Assembly: GCF_907164915.1 (NCBI RefSeq)
Contig: NC_061863.1
Span: forward strand, 4,456,340 to 4,520,339
Source of the DNA: Impatiens glandulifera
Taxonomy: Eukaryota; Streptophyta; Magnoliopsida; Ericales; Balsaminaceae
Length of the DNA stretch: 64,000 nt
Reading direction: 5' to 3'
A program made the position numbers and the translations under genes. This document shows, in pieces, positions 48,421 to 61,780 of the stretch. Below the pieces are notes generated by a model. That model searched no databases, was not told where the DNA came from, and was given only the letters and a program-made list of their open reading frames with translations. How positions within the stretch are numbered: position 1 is the stretch's first letter; each line of letters begins with the position of its first letter.

Positions 48421-51400
48421 ATAGGTAAAAAGTTACTATAGTACTCTTGTTTATTTGGTTCAAGAATCTTTTTATTTTATTAAATTAATCTTATTAATTT
48501 TTATACCTTTTTACTTTATTTTATTAATAACTTGTTTGATGTGGGTTTATTTTTATGTAATTTGGGGTTTTTAGAAGAAAAAAATGTTAATAAAAATATT
48601 ATTATTTGAATGAGGCTAACTAGGGTTAATCCGGGTTAAAATTTTTTTTATCGTGTTTAGTAACAAAATAATGTTTAAGTTAAATGACTCTCATTTATAA
48701 ATAATATTACCGAAGTTGTATTTTAAACAAATGAGATCAGATTTAAAAAAAAAAAAACTAAGGTTGATTATGTAGAATTAGTTGGTCTATCAAAAAAAAA
48801 AATTATATATTAACATGTTTAATAATAATTATAATGTCACAAATTTGATTTTCATTTGAAAATTGAAATCATTATACTCACTTTTCTTTTATATTAACAA
48901 AATTATTATTTAAATAAGGTCAAAATTTTAAAATAAATTTAAATGGGTGATACTAGGTGGGTTACACCCTATCAAAACCTTATATCTTGATCATATATTT
49001 CACATATTAAATGTATTAGATATTGGATTGATTTGATAATTTTTAGATATCCAAACTTATAAATGTAATTATATAACAATTCATATTAGACATTTTAAAT
49101 ACATAATTTTGGTTCTTGAGAAGAAAAATAAATAAATAAAGTATTATTTGAATAAGACTAACTAGTCATTTTTTTGTAATAAATTTAAATTTTGTAATAA
49201 CTGTATACTTTCTCAAAATCTTGCATCTTGAACATATATCTAACTGATTGGATCTATTAGATATTTAGTCGGTTTTATGATTTTTAGGATATTCGAGACC
49301 CTTTAAATATAATAATTTATAGTTGAAATGTTTGAATACTAATTAAAAATAAATAAATTCAACATACTTAACTATATATAAAAACACCATCATAATAATT
49401 ATTTTAAACAATTATTTTTTATTACATAAATACGGAAGGTAAATTTTTATTTTTATGTATTTTGAACCTTAATTAATATATTTCAAGTGTTAATCACATT
49501 TATTAGTTTAGTTTATATCAAAATTTAATGAATCAAATAATTTTTATTCAAATTGGGTTGATAATAAAAATAATTTAGTTTTTTTTATTTATTAAATGAC
49601 TATATATTTTTAGAATTGATGAATAGTAAAATAAATTAATTTTAGTGTGATTTTATAAGAGTAATTAATATTAAGATGAAATTTGAAAGTAAATTAATAG
49701 TTGGTAATACAATTTATTTAGATTGTCAAGGTATGATAATTAAAAGTTATTAAGAATAATTGAATGTTTAGTTAGTGATTTGAAAGTATTTGAAGTGATA
49801 GTTGATATAAAGTTTTAATAATACACATAAAAATCAAACCATTCAATTTGTTTCAATTAGTTTTATTAATATATTGTAATCTCAATATTCTTATTCTTTC
49901 CGTATATCCAAAATGTATTAATTATACATTGAAGTGAAAAATATTAAATATTTTATATTAACTATATCAGGTCTTCATCCCAATAGCTTAAATAAAAATA
50001 TTTAATAAATAAAAAATTTAAATTTTTTATTGATAATGTTTTAAGTTAGAGAGAATAATCATATTTATGAAAAATTGTATTTATTTTTTTAATTTAAAAA
50101 GTTAAAAATTATTTAAGTCTTATATCATATTAGTTATTTGGAATTATTTACAAATAATTATTTTAATCATCAAATTACTAAAATTGTAAAATTTCTCATT
50201 TTAAAATATTAAATATTTTCATATTTAAATAAGTCATTTCTTAATTCTTACATCAAACAAGAAAAAAAATCAATTAATTATTCATATAACTATAGATCAA
50301 ACAAGGCCTAACTAAGTATATGTTTTTGTATTATTTATTTCATTTTGACTTAGGTCTTCTCAAATGCTCATTATTTAATTTAATTCAAATAAATTCTTCT
50401 CAAAATCAAACACTTCTCTTATATTAGATCCTACAATCATTAAAATATAAATACTTTTATAAAAAAAATTGTTTTACTTATACAATAATATTTTCATAAA
50501 ACCTACTCAATTTATAAAGTTGTATAATATTGTTATCATTAATATGTCTTTTTGAGTTTTTGTTATGCAACTCTATATTTTTTTTTATAAATATTAATAC
50601 AAAATCAATATATATTTTTGTAAATTATCATGAACGTCACACGTTTGACAATCCTTATTTCAACTTAGATCGTTATTGATAGTAGTTTTTCATTTCAATT
50701 TAATGTGTTATAAGATATATCTTAAGTTAGCATGAACCTCATCTCACTTGTTATTTGGAATTTAAATCAAGTTTATACTTTTATAACTCTAAATTTTGAT
50801 TATAACTCATTCATTTTTAACAAATTTCAAAACTTATAAATGTAGTTTGTTTGTTTTTTTGTCATATATCTTATTTTAATCAATAATGTTTAGATTTTTT
50901 GAATAAAAATGTCATTCTCAACATAATTATACTATGAATAAATTGATGACACACTGTATATATATAATGTGCTTATAAAGTATTTGTGCACCACTTACCA
51001 ATAAATGCCCCCACATGGGGTAATGGATCGAGTGGAATTGGAAAATTACCCGAAATTCCCAACTTGTTAAATATTAAAATTAAATTCTTAAAGATTAATT
51101 GCCCTTATTTATTAAAAATATATATATTTTTTTCAAATACATGCACAAGGGTTTAAAAATAGTATTATTAAGAATGTGTTTGTTTGAGAAGTAATTGTGA
51201 TATTTCGAAAATGGCTATATCATAGGAATTTTATAAGTTAGGTATAGTCCCTATTGTATTTATATTTCAAAAGTGACCCTCAATAATTGAAGTATTTAAC
51301 TTATTTGTATTAATTTCAACCCATTAGATACCCATAAGATGCCATCCATGTAGTTTTTGGTATATTCAAATTTTAAAATCATTTAATTCACTTTTCAATT

Positions 51401-54117
51401 TATAAATAGGGGATGTGGATATAGTAAAAATGAGAGGAATAAATATAAAGTGATTATAAACATCAATTTTTTTTTGATTGAATTGATATTTATTTTTAAT
51501 TATAATTTATTATCGGGAAAAAGATAATACGATACTCCACGATCATTTCATTACGTTTTCTTATGAAAAATCAAACTAAGTAATTTATTTTCTTAGTCAA
51601 ACACTATTTACAACTAAGCTTATATATTGAGTTTACCCATTCATATTGTAATTTAAAAAATTAAAAAATAATATATAATTGACCTAAAAAAATAAAAAAT
51701 GAACTATCTTTTCATAGTCAACCTTCAATGGTCCATATGTAATTTAGAAAATGTGTTTCAATCACTAAAATGAAGCACGTGATGGGTGATTATGATGTCG
51801 GTTCATTTGAATAATTAAGGTTGGCTGGTTAACATAAATAATGATTTGCTTTATTGAGCCAAATTTAGGTGGACTTGCATAATTAATTAGTTGGATAATC
51901 ATGTTACTTTGAAAATTATTTGACACTAAAAATCATCAAAGTTAAAAGGTTTTTATTCCATGGTAGATTCTTTTGTGATTGAGATATATTCTCTTCAAAT
52001 TAATATGATTTTGTCATACTATTTATTGGTTCGATTTTTGAGTTAATCAAGTTTCTAGGCTTTGGTTTTAGAAATTTTATTTTTAAGTCCATTTAAAAAC
52101 AGAACCGAATTCGAATATAATTGAAACGATTCGAATTTGATTTTTGGTTCGAATTTAGTTCGATTTTTTATTTAATAAATTATATAATATACAATTAAAA
52201 TAAATAATAAAAAATAAATCTGATTTACGGTTTGGTTTCGAGTTTTCGAGTTGAAACCCTAACTCGAAAATTAAATAAAAACTTTATTTGAATTCGAATT
52301 ATTTAAAATTCGATTAAAAACCAAAAATTAGTTTCGAATTCTATTTATTCAATTTTCGTTATTACATATTTGGTTCAAACAAAATATTGAACTCTATCTA
52401 ATTACAAATTTATATTAGGGGATAAAGTGAGTTTAGGCCAGAAAAAATAATATATATACATTTTAATGTAGTAAGTGACATAAATTATTAATTCCCTAAT
52501 CTTTCAATCTAATTTATTACCGATAATTAAATATTCATTCCATTTATTTTTTTTTTATTTTTTTTAGTCCATTCAAATTTTCTTTTAAGTCCACCGTATC
52601 TTTAATTTTTTGAATTCACTCAACATTATTATTTTTTAATGAAGATTAGTTTTGTTTCATAAAAGAGAATGTAAAGATTTTTGTTTTGTTTTAAATGACA
52701 TAATATTATTAGTTTTGAAAGATAAGACTAGTACTATAAAAAGTTACACTCTTCATTTCCATTGAACATTGTGGATTTGTTTTAAATTATTTAAATTATC
52801 TTACATTAAATTCAAAAGAAAAAGTAGTTGAAAGGTAAGGTTAATGTGAATGCACTCAACATAATAATTATTTTATTATTAAAAAAATATATTTTTTTTA
52901 AACAAGTGTCATGCTTATTTTGTTTGACAAATATACATAAATTTATTTTTTATTTTTTCTAAATGTATACACAACATTTCTAATTCATTATTCTTAATTT
53001 TACTACAAAAATATCATTATGTTTGTATGTGAATACAGCATCCACAAGAACTTAAAAATAAAAATGCAACAAGACTTAATTTGAACCATATCTAACTTTA
53101 GAAGAAAAAAATCATATTTATAAACAAGGGAAACAAAACGAGTACCATGTATTAATGAAGTAAATGAGCATTTATTGTAATATATATAATTTTATTTTAT
53201 TTTTTATATGCCACTTTTTTTTTTTTTATAGAGGTTGGAAGGACATAGACATTATTGTGAGGAAATAGATTTTAAGGACTCCAAAAGAGTACAAAGAAGA
53301 TTCGAAACGGTATCTAAACATATTCATAATAATAAGAACTTTATTAGAATTAAAATTTCAATTCTAGGTTAGATTTTAAAATTAAATTTAAAAAATTGAT
53401 TGATTTTGCAAATGAATTGGTAAGTAAAATTAGGTGATATTCGATTATTGAAGGTTGGGAGGTATCAAAATTTTCTATATTTACAATTTTTCTAAATAAA
53501 AAAAAAATAAGACAAAATTTGTTTGAGTAGTGAGATGTCTATTTCATTTTGATTTATATATATATTTTTTATTTATTTTTATAAAAATTAAATCTCATTA
53601 ATTTGAAATAAAAATTAAATACAAGATCACATTTATAAAATTGAAATAGATAATTTAGTTATCAAATTATATAAAATAATTTTAAAAAAAAAATAAAACT
53701 TCAAGTGAAAAATTCTTACTATCGATTTGTTGATGAGATTTCTTTTAAAAAAACGAACTCATTTGAGTTCTGTAACGAGTAATGTTGAAATAGAGAAATA
53801 AGATAGTTAGTTAAATTAATTAAAATTTTAAATATATAATGGTGTAACATAATAGTTTAAGATAAAAACAAAGAGTTTTTATTTGGTTAAGGGTTCAAAT
53901 TTCACTAGAAATAATTTTTTTTGGTTAATATTTTAAATTTGACATAGGACAACAAAAAAAAATCATTTTTTAATACCGGGTTTGAGGCAACCCAAACTCG
54001 GGGCCGACTTTGATTTTGAGTGGCAATTAAAAAAATATCCTTAGTCGAGGATCGGTAAGCAACTCTGAAAAAAATCTTGCAAAGTGAAGATTGACTATAT
54101 ATATATATATATATATA

Positions 54118-54175
<58 letters not shown>

Positions 54176-54763
54176 TATATATATATATATGAATGTAAGA
54201 GGTCTTTCATATGAAAAATCAAATTGTAAATTTTTATTAAAATAAAAAAAATAACACCAAATCCAATTATTTCGACTCATTTCATGTTAGGAATGAGACG
54301 GACACGAAATCGAAAAAATATTACCAATACAATCAGAAGGTATAAGTAGCAAACGACTTATTAATGATTGAGAGAATTATTTGAATTATAAAAATCTGAT
54401 AAAAAAATTGATCAACTAAACAAGATGTAAGACCGAACAAAACGCAACATCAACTCAAATATTCAAATATGAGTGATGAAAAAAAAGAATTAAACCTTTT
54501 TATGTTAAAAAAAAATACCATGAAATCCAATAAATATTGACTTTTAAATTTTCCGTACATATATATATATATTTTTTTAGAAAGAAACTAAATTAGTAGT
54601 TGTGAATTGGTTTATCTATCTATATTCAATATATGCACTTTTTTTTTAATGGGTGTCTTATTCCAAATTTACTTTATCATGCGTTTATATATTTAGAGAA
54701 AATTGAATATTATTATAGCTTTTGAACTTAACTTTGTATAAATTAGTACGATAAGGTTTTAAG

Positions 54764-55218
54764 TAGGGATGACAATTTAAAACCGCCATACGAAAATTAA
54801 ATCGAATTGTTTTGTTTGGAACGATATTTTCTTGAATTCGAATAGGGATGAGACGGGGATGATATTTGTGTCCTTCGCCCCGATTCTGTCCCGAACATTA
54901 TAAACACAATTAAATATATAAAATTACCAATATATTTATTTATTCATTATATTTTATAAGAATATTAAGTTTATTTCTTTATAATAATATAAAATTTTAA
55001 TATATTACAATATATATTATATTAAAAAAATCGTTTATATAATTTATTTATTTATTTTTTAAATATTTTATTAACGGTGTCTCGCGGGGATTTTCTGAAA
55101 CTGAATGAAATCGAACGGGACGGGGATGATATTAAAAAAATTCTTAAAATAGAAACGGAGCAGAAATGATAAATGCATTCCCCGCCTCGAACCGTTCCAT
55201 TATCATCCCTAATGTTCC
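54764..55218. repeat. MITE-like block with TAGGGATGACAAT ends
   Basis: It begins TAGGGATGACAATTTAAAAC and ends CATTATCATCCCTA, an inverted match. Between them lie GC-richer pieces (GGGATGAGACGGGGATGATA, GAACGGGACGGGGATGATA). Such repeat families are common in eudicot intergenic DNA. The last 20 bases (TTCCATTATCATCCCTAATG) are tandemly duplicated. Confidence 0.5.
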
Positions 55219-55377
55219 ATTATCATCCCTAATGTTAAGAGGTTCTGTTTGTATATTGAGATGTATACTAAACTAATTTTTGATGAAATTGGTTTGAGAA
55301 AATATTAAATTATTGGTTGATCGGTTTCATTAATTCGAAATTTATTTATAAATAATTCAACTACATATTAAATATAT

Positions 55378-55423
<46 letters not shown>

Positions 55424-55834
55424 TGAAAATCTAATAACAATTATATATATATTAAAATTCAATTAATAAAAGAAGATTTATGTATCAACTATAAGGTAAG
55501 GTGTAACTAGATTATGTATATTTTTTAAATGTTAATAACGACTGGTCCATCGATTTGCTGGTTCAACCCAAGCAACTGAACAATTTAATTTGGTTAAATA
55601 GTTTCTGTTTCACAAAGAATCGATTATTTGATTTAGTCGATAAGTTTAGACCGACTTGATTTAGTTTAGACGATTATTTCGATTTTAGTTACGCATAACT
55701 GTAATAAGAGGGGAATATTAATCATAACTTATTGGGGCTAACTTATTGGGTTCGAGCCCGACGTCAAGTTCTGCGTCTGGTTAAATGGTTAATAGTGTTT
55801 GCGGCTACATACTTAATCTGTTGTCCCTTTAATC

Positions 55835-55953
55835 CCTCTTCTAGCCTAACGACAATAAGAAGTGAATACTAACCCTAAAGATCTGGGTTCGAGCCTCTTC
55901 TAGCCTAACGACAATAAGAAGTTGATACTAACCCTAAAGATCTGGGTTCGAGC
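55835..55953. repeat. 59-bp tandem duplication
   Basis: The unit starting CCTCTTCTAGCCTAACGAC occurs at 55835 and again at 55894 with one or two differences. Each unit ends GATCTGGGTTCGAG, which resembles a tRNA B box. Confidence 0.8.
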
Positions 55954-56175
55954 TTATTTACTCAGTTGTCCCATTTTTTATTTTTTATTTATTTTATTAT
56001 TTTTTTATGCATAGCTTCTAAATAGTCAAACATTATGGTTGTTTTTTAAGGATTTAATTTGAAATTTGGACCTAGTTTGAATATTTCACAAAATATTAGG
56101 TGTCATTTTAAAATCCAAACATTTAAAAAAAAAAAACTTTTCTCAGTAAAATCCTATCAAATTGGTCCTAGTACC

Positions 56176-56183
56176 AAACCCTA
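56176..56183 (+). promoter_or_regulatory. Telo-box upstream of SF3B6
   Basis: AAACCCTA about 80 bases before the ATG, followed by a pyrimidine-rich leader (GCTTCTTCATCTCTG). This arrangement is frequent in plant genes of the translation and RNA-processing machinery. Confidence 0.5.
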
Positions 56184-56263
56184 GCTTCTTCATCTCTGTT
56201 GAATTAAGAAACTTCTCAAAAAAATCTCAGATCTCAGTCTGCGAAGAAGCTTGAACAACGTTA

Positions 56264-56638
56264 ATGGCGACAATCAGTCTACGCAAGAGCAACGCTCGAC
56301 TTCCGCCTGAGGTTAATCGTGTACTCTACGTCAGAAATCTTCCGTTCAACATCACCAGTGAGGAGATGTACGACATCTTCGGTAAATACGGCGCAATACG
56401 ACAGATTCGAATTGGTACAAATAAGGATACAAGAGGAACTGCCTTCGTTGTCTATGAAGACATCTACGACGCTAAGACCGCCGTCGATCACCTGTCCGGT
56501 TTCAATGTCGCCAATCGCTATCTTATAGTCTTGTACTACCAGCAAGCCAAGATGAGCAAGAAATTCGATCAGAAAAAGAAAGAGGAGGAGATTATCAAGC
56601 TTCAGGAGAAGTATGGTGTATCGACGAAAGATAAGTGA
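56264..56638 (+). CDS. SF3B6: Splicing factor 3B subunit 6 (SF3B14/p14)
   Basis: Intronless gene of 124 residues, the usual length for this protein. A single RRM covers roughly residues 15-95. RNP2 is seen as [13 protein letters not shown] and RNP1 as [14 protein letters not shown]. The N-terminal segment [12 protein letters not shown] and the C-terminal basic tail ([20 protein letters not shown]) are diagnostic. In the U2 snRNP SF3b complex this subunit contacts the pre-mRNA branch-point adenosine and the SF3B1 protein. It is nuclear. The start is the first ATG and matches family N-termini. The absence of introns is normal for plant copies. No irregularities. Confidence 0.96.
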   Translation: MATISLRKSNARLPPEVNRVLYVRNLPFNITSEEMYDIFGKYGAIRQIRIGTNKDTRGTAFVVYEDIYDAKTAVDHLSGFNVANRYLIVLYYQQAKMSKKFDQKKKEEEIIKLQEKYGVSTKDK

Positions 56639-56849
56639 ATTACTTTTTCTGCTAATATGAATCTAGGTTGCATCTGTATTGTGTAAGTTGCAGTCATGGT
56701 TAAGTTGTTAGATTTCCCTTGTTTAATCGTGAACAGAATATTTTTATGAGAATACATTCACGAAACTTGTTAAATAGAATCATGGCTGGTTTCACAGGTG
56801 CTGGATTTGATTTGTATTTGTGTTTGTGTTTCTATGGGGTTCTTTCTCT

Positions 56850-57391
56850 GTGTTAGGTTATGAGTGGTTAGAAATAATGAATTAGAGATTATGAACACTA
56901 GATTAAGTGTCTGAAATTCTTTGAAAGGGAGATGGGATTTTGATACCATTGAAGACCAGATGAAACTCAAACTCCTAAGAGTCTTTTGTGAATCCATTTA
57001 TGATTTCTTCCAATTGTTTAATCTTGTTCTTGAGGATACTGAAGAGATAAGTTGGATCAATCTTCATCAATCCTGCATAAACTAGGTATGGAAATTTGTA
57101 AGAAATACAATGATGGGATCTGTGTTAGGTTATGAGTGGTTAGAAATAATGAATTAGAGATTATGAACACTAGATTTAGTGTCTGAAATTCTTTGAAAGG
57201 GAGATGGGATTTTGACACCATTGAAGATCAGATGAAACTCAAACTTCTAAGAGTCTTTGGTGAATCCTTTTATGATTTCTTCCAATTGCTTAATCTTATT
57301 CTTGAGGATACTGAATTGGACTGGACATAAGTTGGATCAATCTTCATCAATCCTGCACAAACTAGGTATGGAAATTTGTAAGAAATACAAT
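56850..57391. repeat. ~272-bp tandem duplication downstream of SF3B6
   Basis: The segment beginning TGTTAGGTTATGAGTGGTTA at 56851 recurs at 57123 with few differences, including a short extra stretch (TTGGACTGGACATAAG versus AGAGATAAG) near 57316. Each copy contains about 50 open codons on the plus strand (RWDFDTIEDQMKLKLLRVF...), not recognised. Confidence 0.85.
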
Positions 57392-57807
57392 GATGTGATT
57401 ATAGCATGTTAGAACCATAGAACCAATTGAACTCTTTACAGTGATGGAAATCTGTAAGAAATCTTTGACCTTGAATAAGAATATTTCACAACTCATTAGA
57501 TTTATAACACTCTCAAATATACTGATACAATAGAAGTGCCTAAAGCTTTGTGATGGAAGAATGAGATTGAAACTAAGGTTTTAACCCACAACCTACTCAA
57601 AGTGTTGTTCAAGTCAAAACAAATTGAAAATCGTTGGGAAAAGAATGAGAAGTTTGATGGGTTGCTTGTATATAGTTCTGTTTGGGAAGAGATTCAAGAA
57701 TGTGAAATTAATTACTTATGTAGAATTTGGACAAATTTTATTAAATTCACTAAGAATTTATTACATTGCATGGAATGGGGTACTGGATGCTTTAAAAGTG
57801 TTGTTTG

Positions 57808-57930
57808 ACTAACTGTAGCTCAAGTGAAAATAGTTTTGTCTAAGAAACCAAAAGTTTCGTGTTCAATTCCTCCTAAGAACACCCTAAATTGAAGTGGGGA
57901 CGGTGTTAGCTGCCTTAAAAAAAAAATTGT
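57808..57930 (+). repeat. SINE-like relic
   Basis: A tRNA-type A box (TAGCTCAAGTG, 57816-57826) and B box (GTTCAATTCC, 57861-57870) are spaced about 45 bases apart. They are followed by a short body and an A-rich end (TTAAAAAAAAAA near 57916). No flanking duplication was confirmed. Confidence 0.5.
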
Positions 57931-60900
57931 TTTACTAGCTTTGTTGTATTGATTTTAGTTGTTAGTGGCTTTGTTATATTGATTTTAGTTGTTAGTTTAT
58001 TACCGATCCACGACGGATACCCCAATACACGATGCATTTATTAAAAAAAATAACATGGAATCAATCATGTTTGTGCTGCTACTCAGTTTCTCATTTTTCA
58101 ATTTTTTTTTCTTTCAAAATTTGAACTGCCCTTAACCAAGAAAAGGGTCCTCCTTTTTTAATTTCATGTAATAAAATAGAAATCAGAAGTAGATAATATA
58201 GTGAGGGAGGAAGATTGATTTGGCTATAGATACTTAAATAGTTATGTTGAGTTATTGTGTTAAGAGTTAAGACAATAATTTTATACCCCAAGTGGACACT
58301 GACACCCCCTAATTTTATACCCCAGGTGAACACCATTTATTCATCCCAATCTTTAAGGAAGAGATCGACGATCCCAAGTTCTTTTACTCCATTTATCGAG
58401 TTTTCTGAACCGGGTGCTACTAAAAGCATGAAATTCTCTTTTCTCTGTGCATTCAAAACAAACATTTTTTTCATCAAATAAATTTGAAAACATTTGTTAG
58501 TCCAAAAGATTATCAGTATCCTTCAAATGTGTTAAATTTAAAGATTAGTTCATAAAAAAACATAATTATATTATAAATAAGAAAAAAATTATTAAAGAAG
58601 ATGATTTAAAAGTTTATGTAAGTACATGACTCAGGTAATTAAAAAAAATACCTACAAATATTATTATCACTTTCAAAATTATATGTTATTTTTTTTACCC
58701 ACAAATTAGTTTAATCATATCTTTCATCTTCCCATTATAATATTTAATATTATTTAACTAACTTTAAAGTGTGTTTTTTAATCTAAACATTATAATAATA
58801 TTTATCCTTATAAATAAATTTGATATTATTAATAAAATAACATAACTAAATTTGAATTTATAAATTAAATAAATGTCTCATTTATAAAATTAGAAGATTA
58901 AATTAATTTGTATTAATTAAATAAAAAAATTAATATAAATGAAACTATATTTTCTCATAAAAAAATACCACTATTTTTAATTATATTAAATAAAAGATTA
59001 ATTCTCAATTTTATAAAATTAAAAAATTCTAATATTTTTCTAACTTTTAAAAATAATGGATTGCATATTTGTATATCAAATTATTTAAATTTAATCTTAA
59101 ATTACTATAAAATCCTTAAACTTAATAACAAACTTAATTAATCAAACAAAAATTAAATAATTTATAAAATAAAAATAATAAATAAAAATATATCATAATA
59201 AATATCATATACTTTTTAATAATTAAGTGTGAATTCATATATAAAATTTGACATGAGCTATCCTGACATGAATGAACTTATTAGACAAAGGTAGCGGAGT
59301 ACTGAGTTAAAAAAAAAAAATAGATATTAATATTTTATAATCATATATAATTTGTTTATAGCGATGATTTTATGTTTTTGTTTTTGTTTTTATTTTTTTA
59401 TATATATTCACTAAACTGTAATGAAACTCATTAAACTAGATTTTCATATTTTCTTTATTTATAATTAGTTTTTATTTATTTAAAATTTAAATAATTTAAC
59501 TTTCATGTTTTCTTAACTTATTTTTTTGTTTAAATATATAAATTTGATATTTAAATTAGGTATTCTTATCAATTTTTAGATTTTGTATATTTAATTTATT
59601 TTATTAGGGATATTCGTGGATCGATTCGATTAATATATTTAATATGTTTACTTTTTACCCGTAATAGTGCAATACTTAAAATCTTTATAGTCTATGGAAA
59701 AAGAAATTAATAGATTCTCCTTTGCTCCTCTCTAACTTGGTTGTTAATTAAAACATCAAATTTAATATTAACTATATTCAACACAACACGACACACAAAT
59801 TTAAGCAAGACTTAACACGACACGAATAAATATATTGATATGTGTTAGCATTACACGAATTAATCCGTGGATCATGATATTTTAAGCGGGTCAAGACACG
59901 ATAAATTACAGATGATAATGAGTTTCGACACGACACAATTGAAAGTCTTGACACTAATTACACGAGCTGAATATGACTTTTTATGCACCATGCCATCTCT
60001 ACAAAATTACGTCTTATTTTATTTTTTATTAGTTTAGTAAAGTCAAGCTATGACTTCCTAAAGACTAAATAAATTTTAAAAAAAGAGCATGTTGTGAAAG
60101 AATACCTAATTCCCCTTGAATCTCATATGCCGACAATGTCAATGTTAAATGAGTTTTCAGGACAGTTGTAAGATCGGTTTTAGCCAACCTCTGTGCTACA
60201 TGTCTAAGAGAACTCATACTCTAAAAAAAAGACTAAAGGCCCCGTATAAAGATAAAAGAGTTAAATGGTCGGGCCGAGCCAAGTCAAAAAGGCTTGGATG
60301 ACTCTTTGTGAACAAATGCCTCGTCTCCTCCAACTTGTTTTCATCCTTCACTTGTCCTAATTCAAAAGTAGAAAAAGAGACTTTCTTAATGGAGTTATGA
60401 ATTCAACCAACTTAAAGCCTTGGCTAGTTCGAAGCTTTTCAAAAGATATAGCTCTTTCAAAAATATTTAAGGAAGAAAGACTTGAAACCATTTTCTAGGG
60501 TTGAACATTAGGTGGATTAATCCGAAATTCAATCCAATCCGAATCCTAAATACTAATTCAGATTGGATATTTCGGATTGGATTGAGATCGGATCGGATTG
60601 AATTAAATCGGATTGGATTATGATTATCCAAATTATCCAAACTATCTAAATAAAAATATATTTTTTAATTTATTTTTCTTTAAATTAAATTTCATCTCAA
60701 TATAATATATATTTTACTCATCATCACTTTGACAACGTTATTTTTTTTTATTATTATATTTTTCAGATTTAATTTAATAATAATAAAAAATTTGAATTTT
60801 AAAAAAAATAATTAAAAAAAAAATTGTTGTCTAATTTCAAGTTGATATATATAAATATTTGTTAGTTTGGATTATTGGATAAATTTAGTTTAAATTTAAT

Positions 60901-61750
60901 ACGGATTGGACAAAACGGATTGGTTTTACCCATTTGCTTACCTCTACCATTTTCTACCTATAAGTCCCGTTATTTGCAAATCAACATCAATCCCGGTTGA
61001 AAAGACCTTTGAACTTCTTTGCCTATTCGAATTCAACAGTACGATCATTCGGGAAGTCCCAACGAGGACGACTCCCATAAAATTCTTGCGATAACTATAA
61101 AAGCGTCTACGGTAAAGCGCATATGCCACCTATGCTCTGCATCTGCATCAGTCTAAAAACAATTAAAAAAAAAAGATTAATAAATTTTAGTGTCAAAAGA
61201 AGAATGTAAAAATAAAAATAAATCTTTTAAGGTTATCAAATAATTCCTATTTATTTTGAAAATTATTTAACTAAATAACGTTATTTGTATTTTTATAAAT
61301 AATATAATTGAATTTAATATAAAATTTAATTGAAAGATAGATAAAAAATTATTTTTAAATTTTTGTTTGTCAAACAACTTTTTCTTAATATTTCATCAAA
61401 GAAATAAGAATGATATATCTATATGATTTTATTTTTATATCAAATCACTGTTATTCTTATTTTATTAAAATTTTATTTTAAATATAACTTTTTTAGTAAT
61501 TAAATAAATTAAAAACTTATATAACTTATTTTTTATAAAACAAAATTTAAAAATAAACCCCAGGTAAGAGGGTGTATTTTGTGGTCATGTAGGGCATTGC
61601 ACAGGATCACCGCTTTGGAAAAATATCTTTAATGCCCCTACCGTTTTCATATAAATATTTTTTACCTGTTTCTAGATTTGTATTAACTTCATCCTCAGAC
61701 CGGGAAATTCATCTTCTTCTTAAAGCATAGCAAATTTATAGCGGAACGAA
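57931..61750. other. Intergenic region with repeat relics
   Basis: AT-rich core at 58500-59300. About 59598-59995 carries repeated ACACGACACGAA-type phrases characteristic of a plant repeat family. About 60504-60945 carries repeated GGATTGGAT/AATCCGAA phrases with a similar look. Two higher-complexity pieces (60110-60495 and 60946-61135) may be parts of a decayed gene or transposon on the minus strand; no domain was recognised. Confidence 0.4.
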
Positions 61751-61751
61751 G

Positions 61752-61760
61752 AAACCCTAA
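61752..61760 (+). promoter_or_regulatory. Telo-box in the KH-protein leader
   Basis: AAACCCTAA about 20 bases before the ATG of the KH-domain gene. Confidence 0.45.
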
Positions 61761-61780
61761 AACCTATCATTCATACATTT

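Larger units (their letters stand above)
48421..56170. other. Large AT-rich intergenic region
   Basis: 7.7 kb with no supported gene. It contains (TA)n at about 54096-54190 and 55388-55418, a MITE-like block at about 54764-55218, and a 59-bp tandem duplication at 55835. A fragment with a GGCC-TAA end like the Harbinger MITEs (CAAACAAGGCCTAA near 50297) may pair with a CTTGTTTGATGTGGG-type end near 48531. The rest is homopolymer-rich, low-complexity DNA. Confidence 0.5.

Noticed and set aside
53905..54222. 105-codon minus-strand ORF rich in Tyr/Ile
   Set aside because: It reads through a (TA)n microsatellite; there is no protein character.
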